Source: Pseudomonadota bacterium | GTDB taxonomy: Bacteria; Pseudomonadota; Alphaproteobacteria; Rhizobiales; MH13 | Direction of reading: 5' to 3' | NCBI GenBank assembly: GCA_039024915.1 | Contig: JBCCPK010000004.1 | Span: 310,001 to 374,000, forward strand | Length of the DNA stretch: 64,000 nucleotides | Shown here: positions 49,193 through 57,743 of the stretch, piece after piece | Position numbering within the stretch: position 1 is the first letter of the stretch | How the letters are laid out: each line of letters opens with the position of its first letter | Position numbers and translations under genes: made by a program | Notes under the pieces: model-generated | What the model was told of the DNA's origin: nothing | Databases searched by the model: none | What the model saw: the letters and a program-made list of their open reading frames with translations, nothing else

Positions 49193-49500
49193 TGGACGCG
49201 CTTGCGCACGACGGCCAGCCGGTCGAAGGCATCGCGATCGACGGGGCTCAGCTCAAGTCGATCCGTCGTGCCCGCAAGATCGGCCGTCCGAAACTTGCGA
49301 AACTGTCGGGCATATCCGAGCGGCAGATTGCGAAGATCGAAGGGTCCTGCAGCCCGCTGCTCAGCCAGGCGCTCCTCAGTAACTTCTCAAATGTGCTGCA
49401 GGTTCCCGTTCCCGTGCTGACCGGTGAGGCGGACCCGGTCGACTTTGATCTTGAGCCTCTGGCGCCCAAGGCATCCAAGACCTGCAGCTGCTGCGGGTAG
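49192..49500 (+). CDS. Xre-family regulator with Cys-rich C-terminus
   Basis: A 102-residue protein with a helix-turn-helix of Xre type (residues about 20-51: LKSIRRARKIGRPKLAKLSG, ISERQIAKIEG). Residues about 70-90 are a Pro/Val-rich linker, and the protein ends in KTCSCCG (C98, C100, C101), plus C53. A cysteine cluster at the very end suggests metal or thiol sensing. Being coupled to the metallothionein by a TAATG overlap, it is a good candidate for its autoregulator. It could also be a general Xre repressor; the DNA target is unknown. Confidence 0.8.
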   Translation: MDALAHDGQPVEGIAIDGAQLKSIRRARKIGRPKLAKLSGISERQIAKIEGSCSPLLSQALLSNFSNVLQVPVPVLTGEADPVDFDLEPLAPKASKTCSCCG

Positions 49501-50260
49501 ATCGCCTCCCCGATGGCGTTCGCCTGCGGGGACAAGTCGGCACTAATCCCCGTCTCAGATATCGCATCCATCATCCGCAACGCCTTTCGCCGATTATCTG
49601 ACGAGGCGCTCGGGGTCGTGATCCGGGCTGGCGGAGGGGCGAAGCGCCTATCCTCTTGAGCGGGTCACGCCGCCGAACGCCAGTTCCGTTGTGCCGATGC
49701 TGACCAGCCCGGCGCAATCGCAAGGGGGTGGGGGTGAAATCGAAGGGTCCGATTGGACCATCAATCAGGCTAGCGCTCGAGGGTCGGATGAAAGACCGCC
49801 CTTTTGCGTCGCGCCCTCCGCGAGAGGTGACGCTCATGGCCCGGGTGGGTCGGCTGCCCAAGCCCCTTCGTATAAGCCAAAGAACGCTTCGCACGGGGTG
49901 CATGAGCTGACCGGACCGGGGATTTCGATCCCCGCGCCACCAGCTCGATCGTGGATCGGCACCGCACAGCTACATTAGACTTCAAACGCGATGCCCCACG
50001 GCACCCCGTCAGTCTCTCAATGCTATCAAGTGGAACGGAGCGAGCCGTTTCGCTGTTTTCGTGCTGCGCGCTTGCTTCGGACCGGTCGACACCGTGGCGC
50101 ACGACGTCCTTAAGCCCGCCGTCTTCCGATCGCCTGACCGCGTCAAAGTGGAGAGGGCTTGGCCCACCGATTGCATGCCCTAATTTTAGACGAAAGTCGC
50201 AATAAGACGGCAATCGTTTTGGAGGCCAAACCGACCGAAGCCACGCGAAAGGATTGCGCC
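49501..50260. other. Non-coding stretch without recognised genes
   Basis: About 760 bases. Frames are open on several strands but none has protein-like sequence. A hairpin with a tRNA-T-arm look (CGGGG...CCCCG, 49917-49934) followed by CCACCA is present but has no matching tRNA body. The end holds AAAGGA in front of the small membrane protein. Confidence 0.4.
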
Positions 50261-50362
50261 ATGGATTTCGAATATCTGCTGCTGACCGTTGAGCTTTTCA
50301 TCATCACCATCATTGCTGGTGTTGTTTACGACCACATGCAAACGGCCCAAGCTGTTATGTGA
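50261..50362 (+). CDS. Very small membrane protein
   Basis: A 33-residue frame with AAAGGA eight bases before the ATG. It has a start MDFEYLLL, one hydrophobic helix (LLLTVELFIITIIAGVVY) and a short polar end. It converges on the alternative-oxidase gene, whose stop is 78 bases away. Such small helices can be subunits of membrane complexes; no family recognised. Its start signal is good but the length keeps confidence modest. Confidence 0.5.
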   Translation: MDFEYLLLTVELFIITIIAGVVYDHMQTAQAVM

Positions 50363-50440
50363 ACGATAACCCCGGCCCGCCATGTTGGATGGCGCGCCGG
50401 AGTAGGCTTCCCAAAGCACTCAAGCTGTTGGATTTCCGCC

Positions 50441-51133
50441 TCAGGCTCCTTTTGGCAGTCCAGCCGGTGCTTCGTCCTTGGGCTTGGCAGGGGTGCCTGT
50501 GCCGTGGTCAAGCGCGTCGGCGAAACCATGGTTGCGATCGCGGTGCCCCGCTTCATCCTCGCGCACCACAACCACCACATCGCGCAGCCGCGCGTCCGGC
50601 TCAAGCTTCCAGTAATCGATGGCGATCTGCGGCGCAGGCACGTTTTCGAGAAGCCCTGCATCGATTGCCGCCAGATACTGGGTGTAACTCACCACGGCCT
50701 CTTCCTCGAGATAGGCAACCACTCTGTGCGCCGTCTTTGGTGCGAACAGGTAGAGCAAAAAGTAGAGATTAAAGAATACGCCCTGGGCGATCAGGATCAG
50801 GAACCGCTCGAAAACCGATGGCTGCGCGATGTTGATGAAGGTCATCAGATGCATGCGCTCATTTTCCGCTTCGTCGAGAAGCTCGGCGATCCAACCCTCG
50901 TCATCGCGAATGTGGCGGATGGATCGTAGATGTTGCAGCATCCCGCCAACCATGCCTGGCACGGCTGCAACGGTTTCCAGAACAACAGCGCGGTGGCCGT
51001 AGCGCTTACGGAAAAAAGCGTCGGCGAAGACGCGCATGAACTTGACCAGCCGGTAGGCGAACCGGTCGCTCAAGCTTTGCGGTGTGTGGTGCTCGACAAC
51101 GCGGTCGGGAATGTTGGCCTTGCGCGAAAACAT
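50441..51133 (-). CDS. aox: Alternative oxidase (cyanide-insensitive ubiquinol oxidase)
   Basis: A 230-residue di-iron quinol oxidase that passes electrons from ubiquinol to oxygen without pumping protons. The four-helix di-iron motifs are all present: [11 protein letters not shown] (E53), NERMHLMTF (E92, H95), [10 protein letters not shown] (E143-E145) and [12 protein letters not shown] (E194, H197). It is shorter than plant enzymes, lacking the N-terminal Cys of the pyruvate-regulated form. Monotopic in the inner membrane. Homologues are uncommon in bacteria but known in some alphaproteobacteria. It is divergent from a single-domain response regulator gene across about 340 bases. Confidence 0.93.
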   Translation of the reverse strand: MFSRKANIPDRVVEHHTPQSLSDRFAYRLVKFMRVFADAFFRKRYGHRAVVLETVAAVPGMVGGMLQHLRSIRHIRDDEGWIAELLDEAENERMHLMTFINIAQPSVFERFLILIAQGVFFNLYFLLYLFAPKTAHRVVAYLEEEAVVSYTQYLAAIDAGLLENVPAPQIAIDYWKLEPDARLRDVVVVVREDEAGHRDRNHGFADALDHGTGTPAKPKDEAPAGLPKGA

Positions 51134-51473
51134 CGGAGTTCGAACCCTTTCTTGGACGATTGAAAACAGAAAATCTGAACACGTCAGGCTTATCGGTCAT
51201 ATAGTTATGCTCAGGTTGAGACTTAAGGGCTTCGGACAGCGACAAGGCGCCGCGGGCGTAGCTGCGCAGCCTGGTCGTCGATCTCAGATCTCCGGGAAGA
51301 TCGTCGGCGAAACCAGCATCAAGCCACTGCGATTTTTGCTCCCATGGGACACAAAGCTAGGTAGTCGCACGGTTGCCGAGGCGACATCGCTCCGGCTTCA
51401 TGGTGCCCCGCAGCATAACAATGCCCAGCCGGTCGACCGGCATTGCGCTGCGCGCGCGAACGAGGAACACGGC
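51134..51473. promoter_or_regulatory. Divergent promoter region: alternative oxidase and response regulator
   Basis: About 340 bases with no gene between the two divergent starts. The right end has AGGAA in front of the regulator ATG. An A/T-richer part (about 51160-51235) is the likely promoter area. I could not identify a convincing FNR, NsrR or ArcA box. Confidence 0.45.
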
Positions 51474-51869
51474 ATGTTTTCATTCCCGGAAACCACTGAT
51501 GAGAAACCATCGGTCAGCCGTTCAATTCTGTACATTGATGATGACGCGGACGATCGCCTGCTGGTGAAGCTGATCGCGCAGCGCGCATTAGGTAGGTCCA
51601 CCACGGTGCATGGTATTGGCGATGTCTCGGCGGCCTACCGGCTGCTCGGGGAGCACAGCTTTGATCTTGTCATCGTTGACAATCGGATTGGTGATGGCCG
51701 GGCACGCGAGACGGTGGCTAAGATTGCAGACCGGCTAGGTGACGCGCGCGTGGCCATCGTCTCGGACTATGTTGAAGAGATCGACGAGGACGCGTTGCCG
51801 GCCAGCATAGACTGCGTTCTGCCCAAGCATGATATGCACCGCTTGTTTGACCCCGGATGGCTATTTTAG
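51474..51869 (+). CDS. Single-domain response regulator (CheY-like)
   Basis: A 131-residue stand-alone receiver domain. It begins at the ATG at 51474, seven bases after AGGAA; upstream in-frame sequence is not protein-like. The acidic pocket is IDDDADD, the phosphoacceptor Asp is in LVIVDNRIGDG, then a Ser in AIVSDYVEE and the conserved Lys in VLPKHDMHRL. No output domain exists, so it should act by protein contact or in a phosphorelay. No histidine kinase is nearby. It is divergent from the alternative-oxidase gene. Confidence 0.88.
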   Translation: MFSFPETTDEKPSVSRSILYIDDDADDRLLVKLIAQRALGRSTTVHGIGDVSAAYRLLGEHSFDLVIVDNRIGDGRARETVAKIADRLGDARVAIVSDYVEEIDEDALPASIDCVLPKHDMHRLFDPGWLF

Positions 51870-51989
51870 TCGGGATCGAACCCGCTTGTAGCTGAAGCAT
51901 TGAACACACGATCGTGAGCAAACGCGATTTGTGAGGCGTATACGCGCGCTCTAGCCTCGAGGCAGCTAAACGGATTTTGGAGCCTTGCC

Positions 51990-53447
51990 ATGCGCCGCAA
52001 AAGTGCGTCTACCCGATCGTCCTTCACTGCGCGCCGATTGGCATTGATGCTTGCCTTGCCGTTGGCCCTCCTGCCGTTGGACAGCACGCCGGCCCTTGCG
52101 CAGACCACGCAACAAGCCTCCGCTGCCGGACCGAATGTGGTTGAAGCGGAACTGCCGCTTTCGTCGCTTTTCACGCTGTTTCGCGCTCGTAACCCTGCCC
52201 AGTTGCAGACCGTGCTGGACGCGCTCGATGACCAGTGGAGCGACGGGTATTATGCGCCATTGATCGAGATCACCGGATTCACGAGCAATGCTAACGCGAG
52301 CGCGGCCATTTTTGCTTTTCTAGAGGAGAAGACCGGGGAAACCCACGGCAACGATTTTCAGGCCTGGTTCCAATGGTTATGGAACCAGCCCGAGGCGATC
52401 ACCTCGGACTATGCCGACTTCAAAGCTGTCATCTACCAGTTCATCCATCCGAACTTTGAAACCTACTTTGCCGGGCGGACTCAATCGGCGCGCATTCGGC
52501 TGGATGAGATTCGCTGGGGCGGCGTGGTGCAGGACGGTATCCCCCCCTTGCGTCAGCCCGATATGATTGCCGCCGATGAAGCGGAGTATCTTGATGACAG
52601 CAACATCATCTTCGGTCTTGAGATAAACGGCGATGCGCGCGCCTATCCCAAACGCATCCTTGCCTGGCACGAGATGTTCGTGGACACCATTGGTGGCGTC
52701 GAGATCGCCGGCGTCTATTGCACGCTGTGTGGCACGGTGATCCCGTTCCGCACTGAGGTCGATGGCGTGAACCACCAGATGGGCACGTCAGGGTTTCTCT
52801 ATCGATCGAACAAGCTGATGTACGATCTGGCCACCCAATCGCTTTGGAGCACCATGCGTGGCGAGCCCGTCGTGGGGCCGCTCGTCGATCAGGGGATCGC
52901 CATGGAGTTTGAGCCTGTCATCACAACGACATGGGGCGAGTGGAAGCGGCGTCACCCCGATACAACGGTGCTGTCGCTCAACACCGGCCATAGACGCGAT
53001 TATGGCGAGGGCGTTGCCTATCGTCGCTACTTCGCGACCGACGAGCTTATGTTCAACACCCCGTTCGATGTCGACGAAACCTTGGCCAACAAGCAAGAGG
53101 TGCTCGGGCTGCGCTTCGCCGGTGCACCTGAAGATCAAGTCGCGATCGATACCGCCTTTCTCGACGCCATGCCGATCTACACCGACACGGTCGGTTTTCA
53201 GGATGTGCTCGTCCTCACCGATGCAAGCGGTGCCAACCGGGTCTACGACCCAATGGGCGTGACGTTTGCGGACTACGACCAGGACTCTGGCTTGACCGAT
53301 GCTGAAGGCGTCGCGTGGACCATGACCGAAGACGCGCTGACCTCCCAGGATGGACGACAGCTGCCGCGCCTTCCGGCCCATCGCGCTTTCTGGTTCGGCT
53401 GGCATGCCGCCTTTCCGGAAACCCGGCTGGTCATGCAAGGCGGCTAA
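51990..53447 (+). CDS. Exported DUF3179 domain protein
   Basis: A 485-residue protein with a signal peptide (RRLALMLALPLALLPLDSTP, cut near ALAQ). Most of the mature part matches the DUF3179 family as I know it: YLDDSNIIFGLEINGDARAY, PKRILAWHEMFVDT, CTLCGTVIPF with the conserved cysteine pair, and SGFLYRSNKLMYD with LWSTMRGEPVVGPL. The function is unknown; the family is periplasmic or extracellular. The frame and start are clear. It is convergent with the CoA-transferase gene, 16 bases apart. Confidence 0.88.
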   Translation: MRRKSASTRSSFTARRLALMLALPLALLPLDSTPALAQTTQQASAAGPNVVEAELPLSSLFTLFRARNPAQLQTVLDALDDQWSDGYYAPLIEITGFTSNANASAAIFAFLEEKTGETHGNDFQAWFQWLWNQPEAITSDYADFKAVIYQFIHPNFETYFAGRTQSARIRLDEIRWGGVVQDGIPPLRQPDMIAADEAEYLDDSNIIFGLEINGDARAYPKRILAWHEMFVDTIGGVEIAGVYCTLCGTVIPFRTEVDGVNHQMGTSGFLYRSNKLMYDLATQSLWSTMRGEPVVGPLVDQGIAMEFEPVITTTWGEWKRRHPDTTVLSLNTGHRRDYGEGVAYRRYFATDELMFNTPFDVDETLANKQEVLGLRFAGAPEDQVAIDTAFLDAMPIYTDTVGFQDVLVLTDASGANRVYDPMGVTFADYDQDSGLTDAEGVAWTMTEDALTSQDGRQLPRLPAHRAFWFGWHAAFPETRLVMQGG

Positions 53448-53463
53448 GCACGGACCGCGCGTC

Positions 53464-55401
53464 TCACCCCGAGGAGCTCTCCCGAGCATCGAGAAAGGCC
53501 TGTGCAGCCTGCTTGCTCTCGTAGATATGCGGCGCGGCACCGACAAGCGTCTCGCCGAGTTTCAGGCGCATGAAAGCGGAGCCTGAATAGCGGGTGACCG
53601 TTCCGTAGTATCGCGCTTCGAGATCGGCGACCATCGCGGCGTAATCGCCAGCGATATCATCGTCGAGAAAGAAGCCGTCATAATTGACGATCACATCAAC
53701 CCGGGTGTCGAGCGGGGCGCAAACGGCTTCGACCTGATCTCGGATAAGGCTTATCTCGTCATGCGTGCGCAGGCGCATCTTTTCAAAGTTGATGAACAGG
53801 CGCTTGCGTTCCGGATCAAGGGCGATGCGTTCGGGCAGATCGAGATGGAGGAGCTCGCGGCGGATATCCATCGGACCTTCCACAAACAGCCGGGGATCCA
53901 TTTCTGTGACCTCACCGAGGATGGGCTCAAAGCCCATTAATGGCAGGATCTCGCGCTCGATGCTTATGCCTGGTGCGACTTCCACGAGCTTGAGACCGTC
54001 AGGCGTCAACTCGAGTACGCAGCGCTCGGTGACGTACAGGACCGGCTGGCCAAGCCGCGCGGCGCGTATGCCGGAAAAGGTGATCTGCTCGACATCGGCA
54101 AGGAATTTCCGCGACTGCCCTTCAGACCGAATGGCCAGCTGGCCATCGGTCACATCCACCGAAAGCCCACGCGTTGTAAATGTGCCAGCGAAGACGAGCG
54201 CCTGCGCGTTCTGCGAGATGTTGATGAAGCCGCCCGCGCCCGCAAGCTTCGGTCCGAAGCGCGAAACATTGACGTTGCCGACGCGGTCGGCTTGAGCGAG
54301 GCCGAGGCACGCCATGTCGAGACCGCCACCGTCGTAGAAGTCGAACAGATTGTTCTGCGGGATCACAGCGTCCGTATCGACTGCCGCGCCGAAGTCGAGA
54401 CCCGATGCGGGCTGTCCGCCGACGACGCCCGGTTCCGCTGTCAGGGTCACATGATCAAGCAGGCCCTCTTCGGCGGCAACTGCTGCGACGCCCTCGGGCA
54501 TGCCGATGCCGAGATTGATGACGCCGTTCATCGGCAATTCAAAGGCGCAGCGCCGCGCGATGATCTTGCGCGCGTCGAGCGCCATGGGCGGGATTGCGCC
54601 CTGTGGCGGCCGGATCCGATTGGTGAAGGCCTGGCTGAACTGCGTTTTGTAGGTTTGCATGTGCGTTTCTGGCGGGGCCACCACGACCGCGTCGACCAGG
54701 ACGCCGGGGATTTGGACCTCGCGGGCAGGGAGGGTGCGGCTGCGCGCCAGACGTTCGACCTGAACGATCACGACGCCGCCGGCATTTCGAACGGCCATGG
54801 CCTGCGCGAGGTTGTCGATGATCAGCGCCTCACGCTCCATGGTGATGTTGCCTGCCTCGTCAGCGGTGGTCCCGCGCAGCAATGCCACCGTCATCTTGGG
54901 CGCAGGATAAAACAGATAGTCTTCACCGCCGATTGTCATCCGCTCAACCTGCGGCTCGGTGGAGCGGTCATTGATTGCGCCACCGCCATTTTTGGGGTCG
55001 ACGAAGGTGTCGAGACCAACCTTTGTTAGCATACCGGGCTTGCCTGCTGCGGCGTCGCGGTAGAGTTGACTGATGCAACCCTGAGGGAGGTTCCAGCCTT
55101 CGATGTCGCCGCTCATGGCCAACTTGGCGACCCTTGGGATTAGGCCCCAGTGACCGCCGACCACGCGCTTGAGAAGGCCCGGCGCACCGAGTCGGTTGAG
55201 ACCGCGATCCTGGCCGTCGCCCTGACCGGCGGCAAAGACAAGCGAAAGGTCCCGCGGGTGGCTGGTCTCATCAAAGCGGCGGGCTATGGCTGCGAGCAAT
55301 TCGTCGGGCACGCCGATGCCGACAAAGCCAGACGTGGTCAGCGTGTCGCCATCGTTGATAAGCGCTGCCGCATCATCCGCCGAAACAACCTTCCGCCGCA
55401 T
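53464..55401 (-). CDS. Acyl-CoA:acetate/3-ketoacid CoA transferase
   Basis: A fused alpha-beta CoA transferase of the YdiF/propionate CoA-transferase type, 645 residues from the ATG at 55401 (MRRKVVSADDAAALINDGDT) with GGGGAGGG in front. The first half has the GFVGIGVPDELL and TEPQVERMTIGG parts; the second half contains NGVINLGIGMPEGVAAVAAEEG with the catalytic Glu site EPGVVGG after TLTAEPG. It moves CoA between short-chain acyl groups in fatty-acid or ketone-body use. A longer frame start at 55575 runs through the upstream terminator and is rejected. Cytoplasmic. Confidence 0.92.
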   Translation of the reverse strand: MRRKVVSADDAAALINDGDTLTTSGFVGIGVPDELLAAIARRFDETSHPRDLSLVFAAGQGDGQDRGLNRLGAPGLLKRVVGGHWGLIPRVAKLAMSGDIEGWNLPQGCISQLYRDAAAGKPGMLTKVGLDTFVDPKNGGGAINDRSTEPQVERMTIGGEDYLFYPAPKMTVALLRGTTADEAGNITMEREALIIDNLAQAMAVRNAGGVVIVQVERLARSRTLPAREVQIPGVLVDAVVVAPPETHMQTYKTQFSQAFTNRIRPPQGAIPPMALDARKIIARRCAFELPMNGVINLGIGMPEGVAAVAAEEGLLDHVTLTAEPGVVGGQPASGLDFGAAVDTDAVIPQNNLFDFYDGGGLDMACLGLAQADRVGNVNVSRFGPKLAGAGGFINISQNAQALVFAGTFTTRGLSVDVTDGQLAIRSEGQSRKFLADVEQITFSGIRAARLGQPVLYVTERCVLELTPDGLKLVEVAPGISIEREILPLMGFEPILGEVTEMDPRLFVEGPMDIRRELLHLDLPERIALDPERKRLFINFEKMRLRTHDEISLIRDQVEAVCAPLDTRVDVIVNYDGFFLDDDIAGDYAAMVADLEARYYGTVTRYSGSAFMRLKLGETLVGAAPHIYESKQAAQAFLDARESSSG

Positions 55402-55457
55402 GAAACCCTCCCCCATTGTTTTTGAGGGTATGGTTTCGCAAGCTGCGCAGAACGTAA

Positions 55458-55490
55458 AGCCCCCGCCGAACGGTTGGTCCGGCGGGGGCT
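55458..55490 (-). terminator. Terminator of the phytase-like gene
   Basis: AGCCCCCGCCG (55458-55468) pairs perfectly with CGGCGGGGGCT (55480-55490), an 11-bp stem with an 11-base loop. On the minus strand it is followed by UUUAC. It lies just after the stop at 55514 and insulates the CoA-transferase gene from upstream transcription. Confidence 0.85.
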
Positions 55491-55513
55491 GGATTGCAGC
55501 GGATGGATTGGCG

Positions 55514-57655
55514 CTACATCTGTGGCGTAATCGCGAAGAACATGGTCTCGCCGGAATGGTCGTCGACGCCGTCATTATCGGTGGAGACCCACATCGTGCC
55601 GTCTTCGGCGATGGCGAGGCCTTCGACCTTGTCGAGAACGTAGCCTCCAGTGGACGTCAGATAGGGAAGGAGATCGACGATGAGCTCCGGCTCAAGAACC
55701 GCCGGCGTGTCGCCCAGAGCGACCATGTCGGCCATAGCGTCGAGCGGCACACGTGTGATCTGCTTGGTGACCGCGCGATCATCGAGCTGATTATCGCGTT
55801 CGATGAAGTAGACGAAGCCGTCATGGGCGACGATTTCCGACAGGCCGACCCATCCTTGCTCCGGGGCCGTCAGCGGGTAATGGATGACGCCCCATTCCTC
55901 GGCTTCAAGATCGTAGCTGAGCACCTTGGCATGGCCATCGGGGTCGTCGCGCCATTCGCGCTGCACGGCGATGTACAGGACGTTTTCCACGCGGGTGATG
56001 CCTTCGAAGCCGAAGCGGCGCTCGACGGCCAAAAGCTCCGGCGGCAAGCTGATGAAGTCCTCGATCTCGCCGTCCGCGCCGACATGATAGATCGCGTGGG
56101 GTATCAGCCGATCCGTTCGACCTTCGGAGGCGATCCAGAAGCCTCCTTCGCCGTCGAGCGCGATGCCTTCCATGTCGAGAAGCTGCGCCGGGCGGCCTTC
56201 CCGTGTGACATCGATGGCGCGCACGATCCGTGCGGGGGTCTCGCTCGGGTCGATGTGGAAGATACGCGGCTGCAGACCATAGAAGCTGTCAGAGACGGCA
56301 AAGATGGTGCCATCATCCGCCATCACCTGGCCGGAGATTGCGCCCCATCCTATGAGGTCCTCAATACCTGCGCTGGTCAGGTGAGGGTAGGTGGCCGCCG
56401 CGTCCTGATATTCGAACAACATGACGTGTGCCCGCGGACCCTCATCGTCCACTTCATTGGCCGAAACCAGCAGATTGCGCGCGGGGATGGTGACGTAGCC
56501 TTCCGGCCCGATGCCCGATGGCAGGAGCTGCTTCAGCACGGGATTGGCCGGGTCAGTGACGTTGTAGACGCCGACAACCGAGCCGCGTTCAGATCCGACA
56601 AAGACGTAAGGCGTGTCGCCGAAGGTATCGAAGGTCACGCTCTCGGGCTCAACGCCCTTGTTGCCGGAGCGCTGTTCGGGATAGTGGCCGATTTCGATGA
56701 TCGCGTACTCGAAGTCGGTCCCGCTCTCATAGATGACGTCGCCATCCTGCGAGAAAATGGTCCAGCCGCGCGATCCGCCATCCATGTCTCCTTCATTGGC
56801 GGTCGCGAAATGGGTGTCGTCGATCCACGTAACGGTGTCGGGCTCGCGTGGGACGGTGATCGTGTCGGAGAAGAGCAGGGCGCCCTCTTCCTCTGTATCG
56901 ACGCCGTCGAGGGTAACGTCGCCCGCCGAGAAGTGGCTGAGCACGTCGCCGACAGACGAAACAATCACCATATGATTGTTTTCCTGAAGGCTGACGACGA
57001 TCTCGCCTTCGCCGTTGATCGAGACATATTCCGGTTCGGGGTCGTCCGGCGCAACGTCTGCGAGGCCCGCGAGATCGACCTGCATGGTCGACCCGCAATC
57101 GAGGCTGCCATCAACGATCTGCGTTATGGTCAGGAAACCCGCCGGCATCTGGCCGACCCGGCCATCGCCAAGGTCTTCGTCGCGTTCGTTTTCAATTGCG
57201 ACCGCCACGAAGCTCCCGTCGGGCGACGCCGCAACGCTGTCGGGCTGGCCGCCAAGATCGCAGCTGGCCAACACGGTGCGGCTTTCCACGTCCAGCGCGT
57301 GCAGAACGCCGGATGGGTCGGTGAAGCTCGCAGAGGTGTTCTCGCCGATAAACGCCGTGGTCCCGACCACCGAGACCGAAGTGGGCTCACCCTCCAGTTC
57401 GAATGCGCCGGCTGGGGCAGGGTTCCCGGGGTCGGTGATGTCGATCAACCCGACCACGCTTGCCGGGCCATCGGTATAGACCAGTGTCATCCCGTCGGAA
57501 GTTGCCGAGATGATTTCAGCCGATGATTCTTCGGCGTCTGGGGCGTTCAGATGCACGGGAAAAGACGCGATACGGTTGAAGTTACGGTCCTGCGCAAACC
57601 CGGGTGACAGGCTGACGACGAGGGCAGCGGAGCCTATGAGTAGGCGGTTTAACAT
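55514..57655 (-). CDS. Exported phytase-like / beta-propeller protein
   Basis: A 713-residue secreted protein. The ATG at 57655 is seven bases after AAGGAGA and begins a signal peptide (LNRLLIGSAALVVSLSPGFA|Q). The N-terminal half (about 25-400) is a beta-propeller-like region with repeated DITDPGNPAPAG, DVTDPANPV and VAVAIENERDED motifs, of the choice-of-anchor I type. The C-terminal half (about 410-710) resembles the esterase-like phytase domain (GWGAISGQVMADDGTIFAVS, IDPSETPARIVRAIDV, LDMEGIALDGEGGFWIASE, EGLAIAEDGTMWVSTDNDG). Phosphate scavenging is possible but unproven. The Asp-rich composition suggests calcium binding. No anchor or secretion gene is adjacent. Confidence 0.85.
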   Translation of the reverse strand: MLNRLLIGSAALVVSLSPGFAQDRNFNRIASFPVHLNAPDAEESSAEIISATSDGMTLVYTDGPASVVGLIDITDPGNPAPAGAFELEGEPTSVSVVGTTAFIGENTSASFTDPSGVLHALDVESRTVLASCDLGGQPDSVAASPDGSFVAVAIENERDEDLGDGRVGQMPAGFLTITQIVDGSLDCGSTMQVDLAGLADVAPDDPEPEYVSINGEGEIVVSLQENNHMVIVSSVGDVLSHFSAGDVTLDGVDTEEEGALLFSDTITVPREPDTVTWIDDTHFATANEGDMDGGSRGWTIFSQDGDVIYESGTDFEYAIIEIGHYPEQRSGNKGVEPESVTFDTFGDTPYVFVGSERGSVVGVYNVTDPANPVLKQLLPSGIGPEGYVTIPARNLLVSANEVDDEGPRAHVMLFEYQDAAATYPHLTSAGIEDLIGWGAISGQVMADDGTIFAVSDSFYGLQPRIFHIDPSETPARIVRAIDVTREGRPAQLLDMEGIALDGEGGFWIASEGRTDRLIPHAIYHVGADGEIEDFISLPPELLAVERRFGFEGITRVENVLYIAVQREWRDDPDGHAKVLSYDLEAEEWGVIHYPLTAPEQGWVGLSEIVAHDGFVYFIERDNQLDDRAVTKQITRVPLDAMADMVALGDTPAVLEPELIVDLLPYLTSTGGYVLDKVEGLAIAEDGTMWVSTDNDGVDDHSGETMFFAITPQM

Positions 57656-57743
57656 GGGCAGTCTCCTTACGGCATACGAGCTTGGGCGTTTGATACCGCC
57701 TCGCATGCCGTAGTTTTGTGACAGCCATATTTCGGTCTGCAGC

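Noticed and set aside
49917-49941. tRNA-like T-arm with CCACCA end
   Set aside because: The loop has eight bases instead of seven and no anticodon or D arm precedes it; no tmRNA tag sequence is nearby. It could be a scar of an old attachment site but cannot be supported.
49571-50213. Two minus-strand frames of 110 and 147 codons in the stretch after the Xre gene
   Set aside because: Composition is Arg/Ser/Pro-rich with no motif, no ribosome site, and the frames overlap each other.
55286-57526. A 746-codon frame antisense to the phytase-like gene
   Set aside because: It begins inside the CoA-transferase gene, runs through the strong terminator, and the minus-strand gene has a signal peptide and ribosome site.
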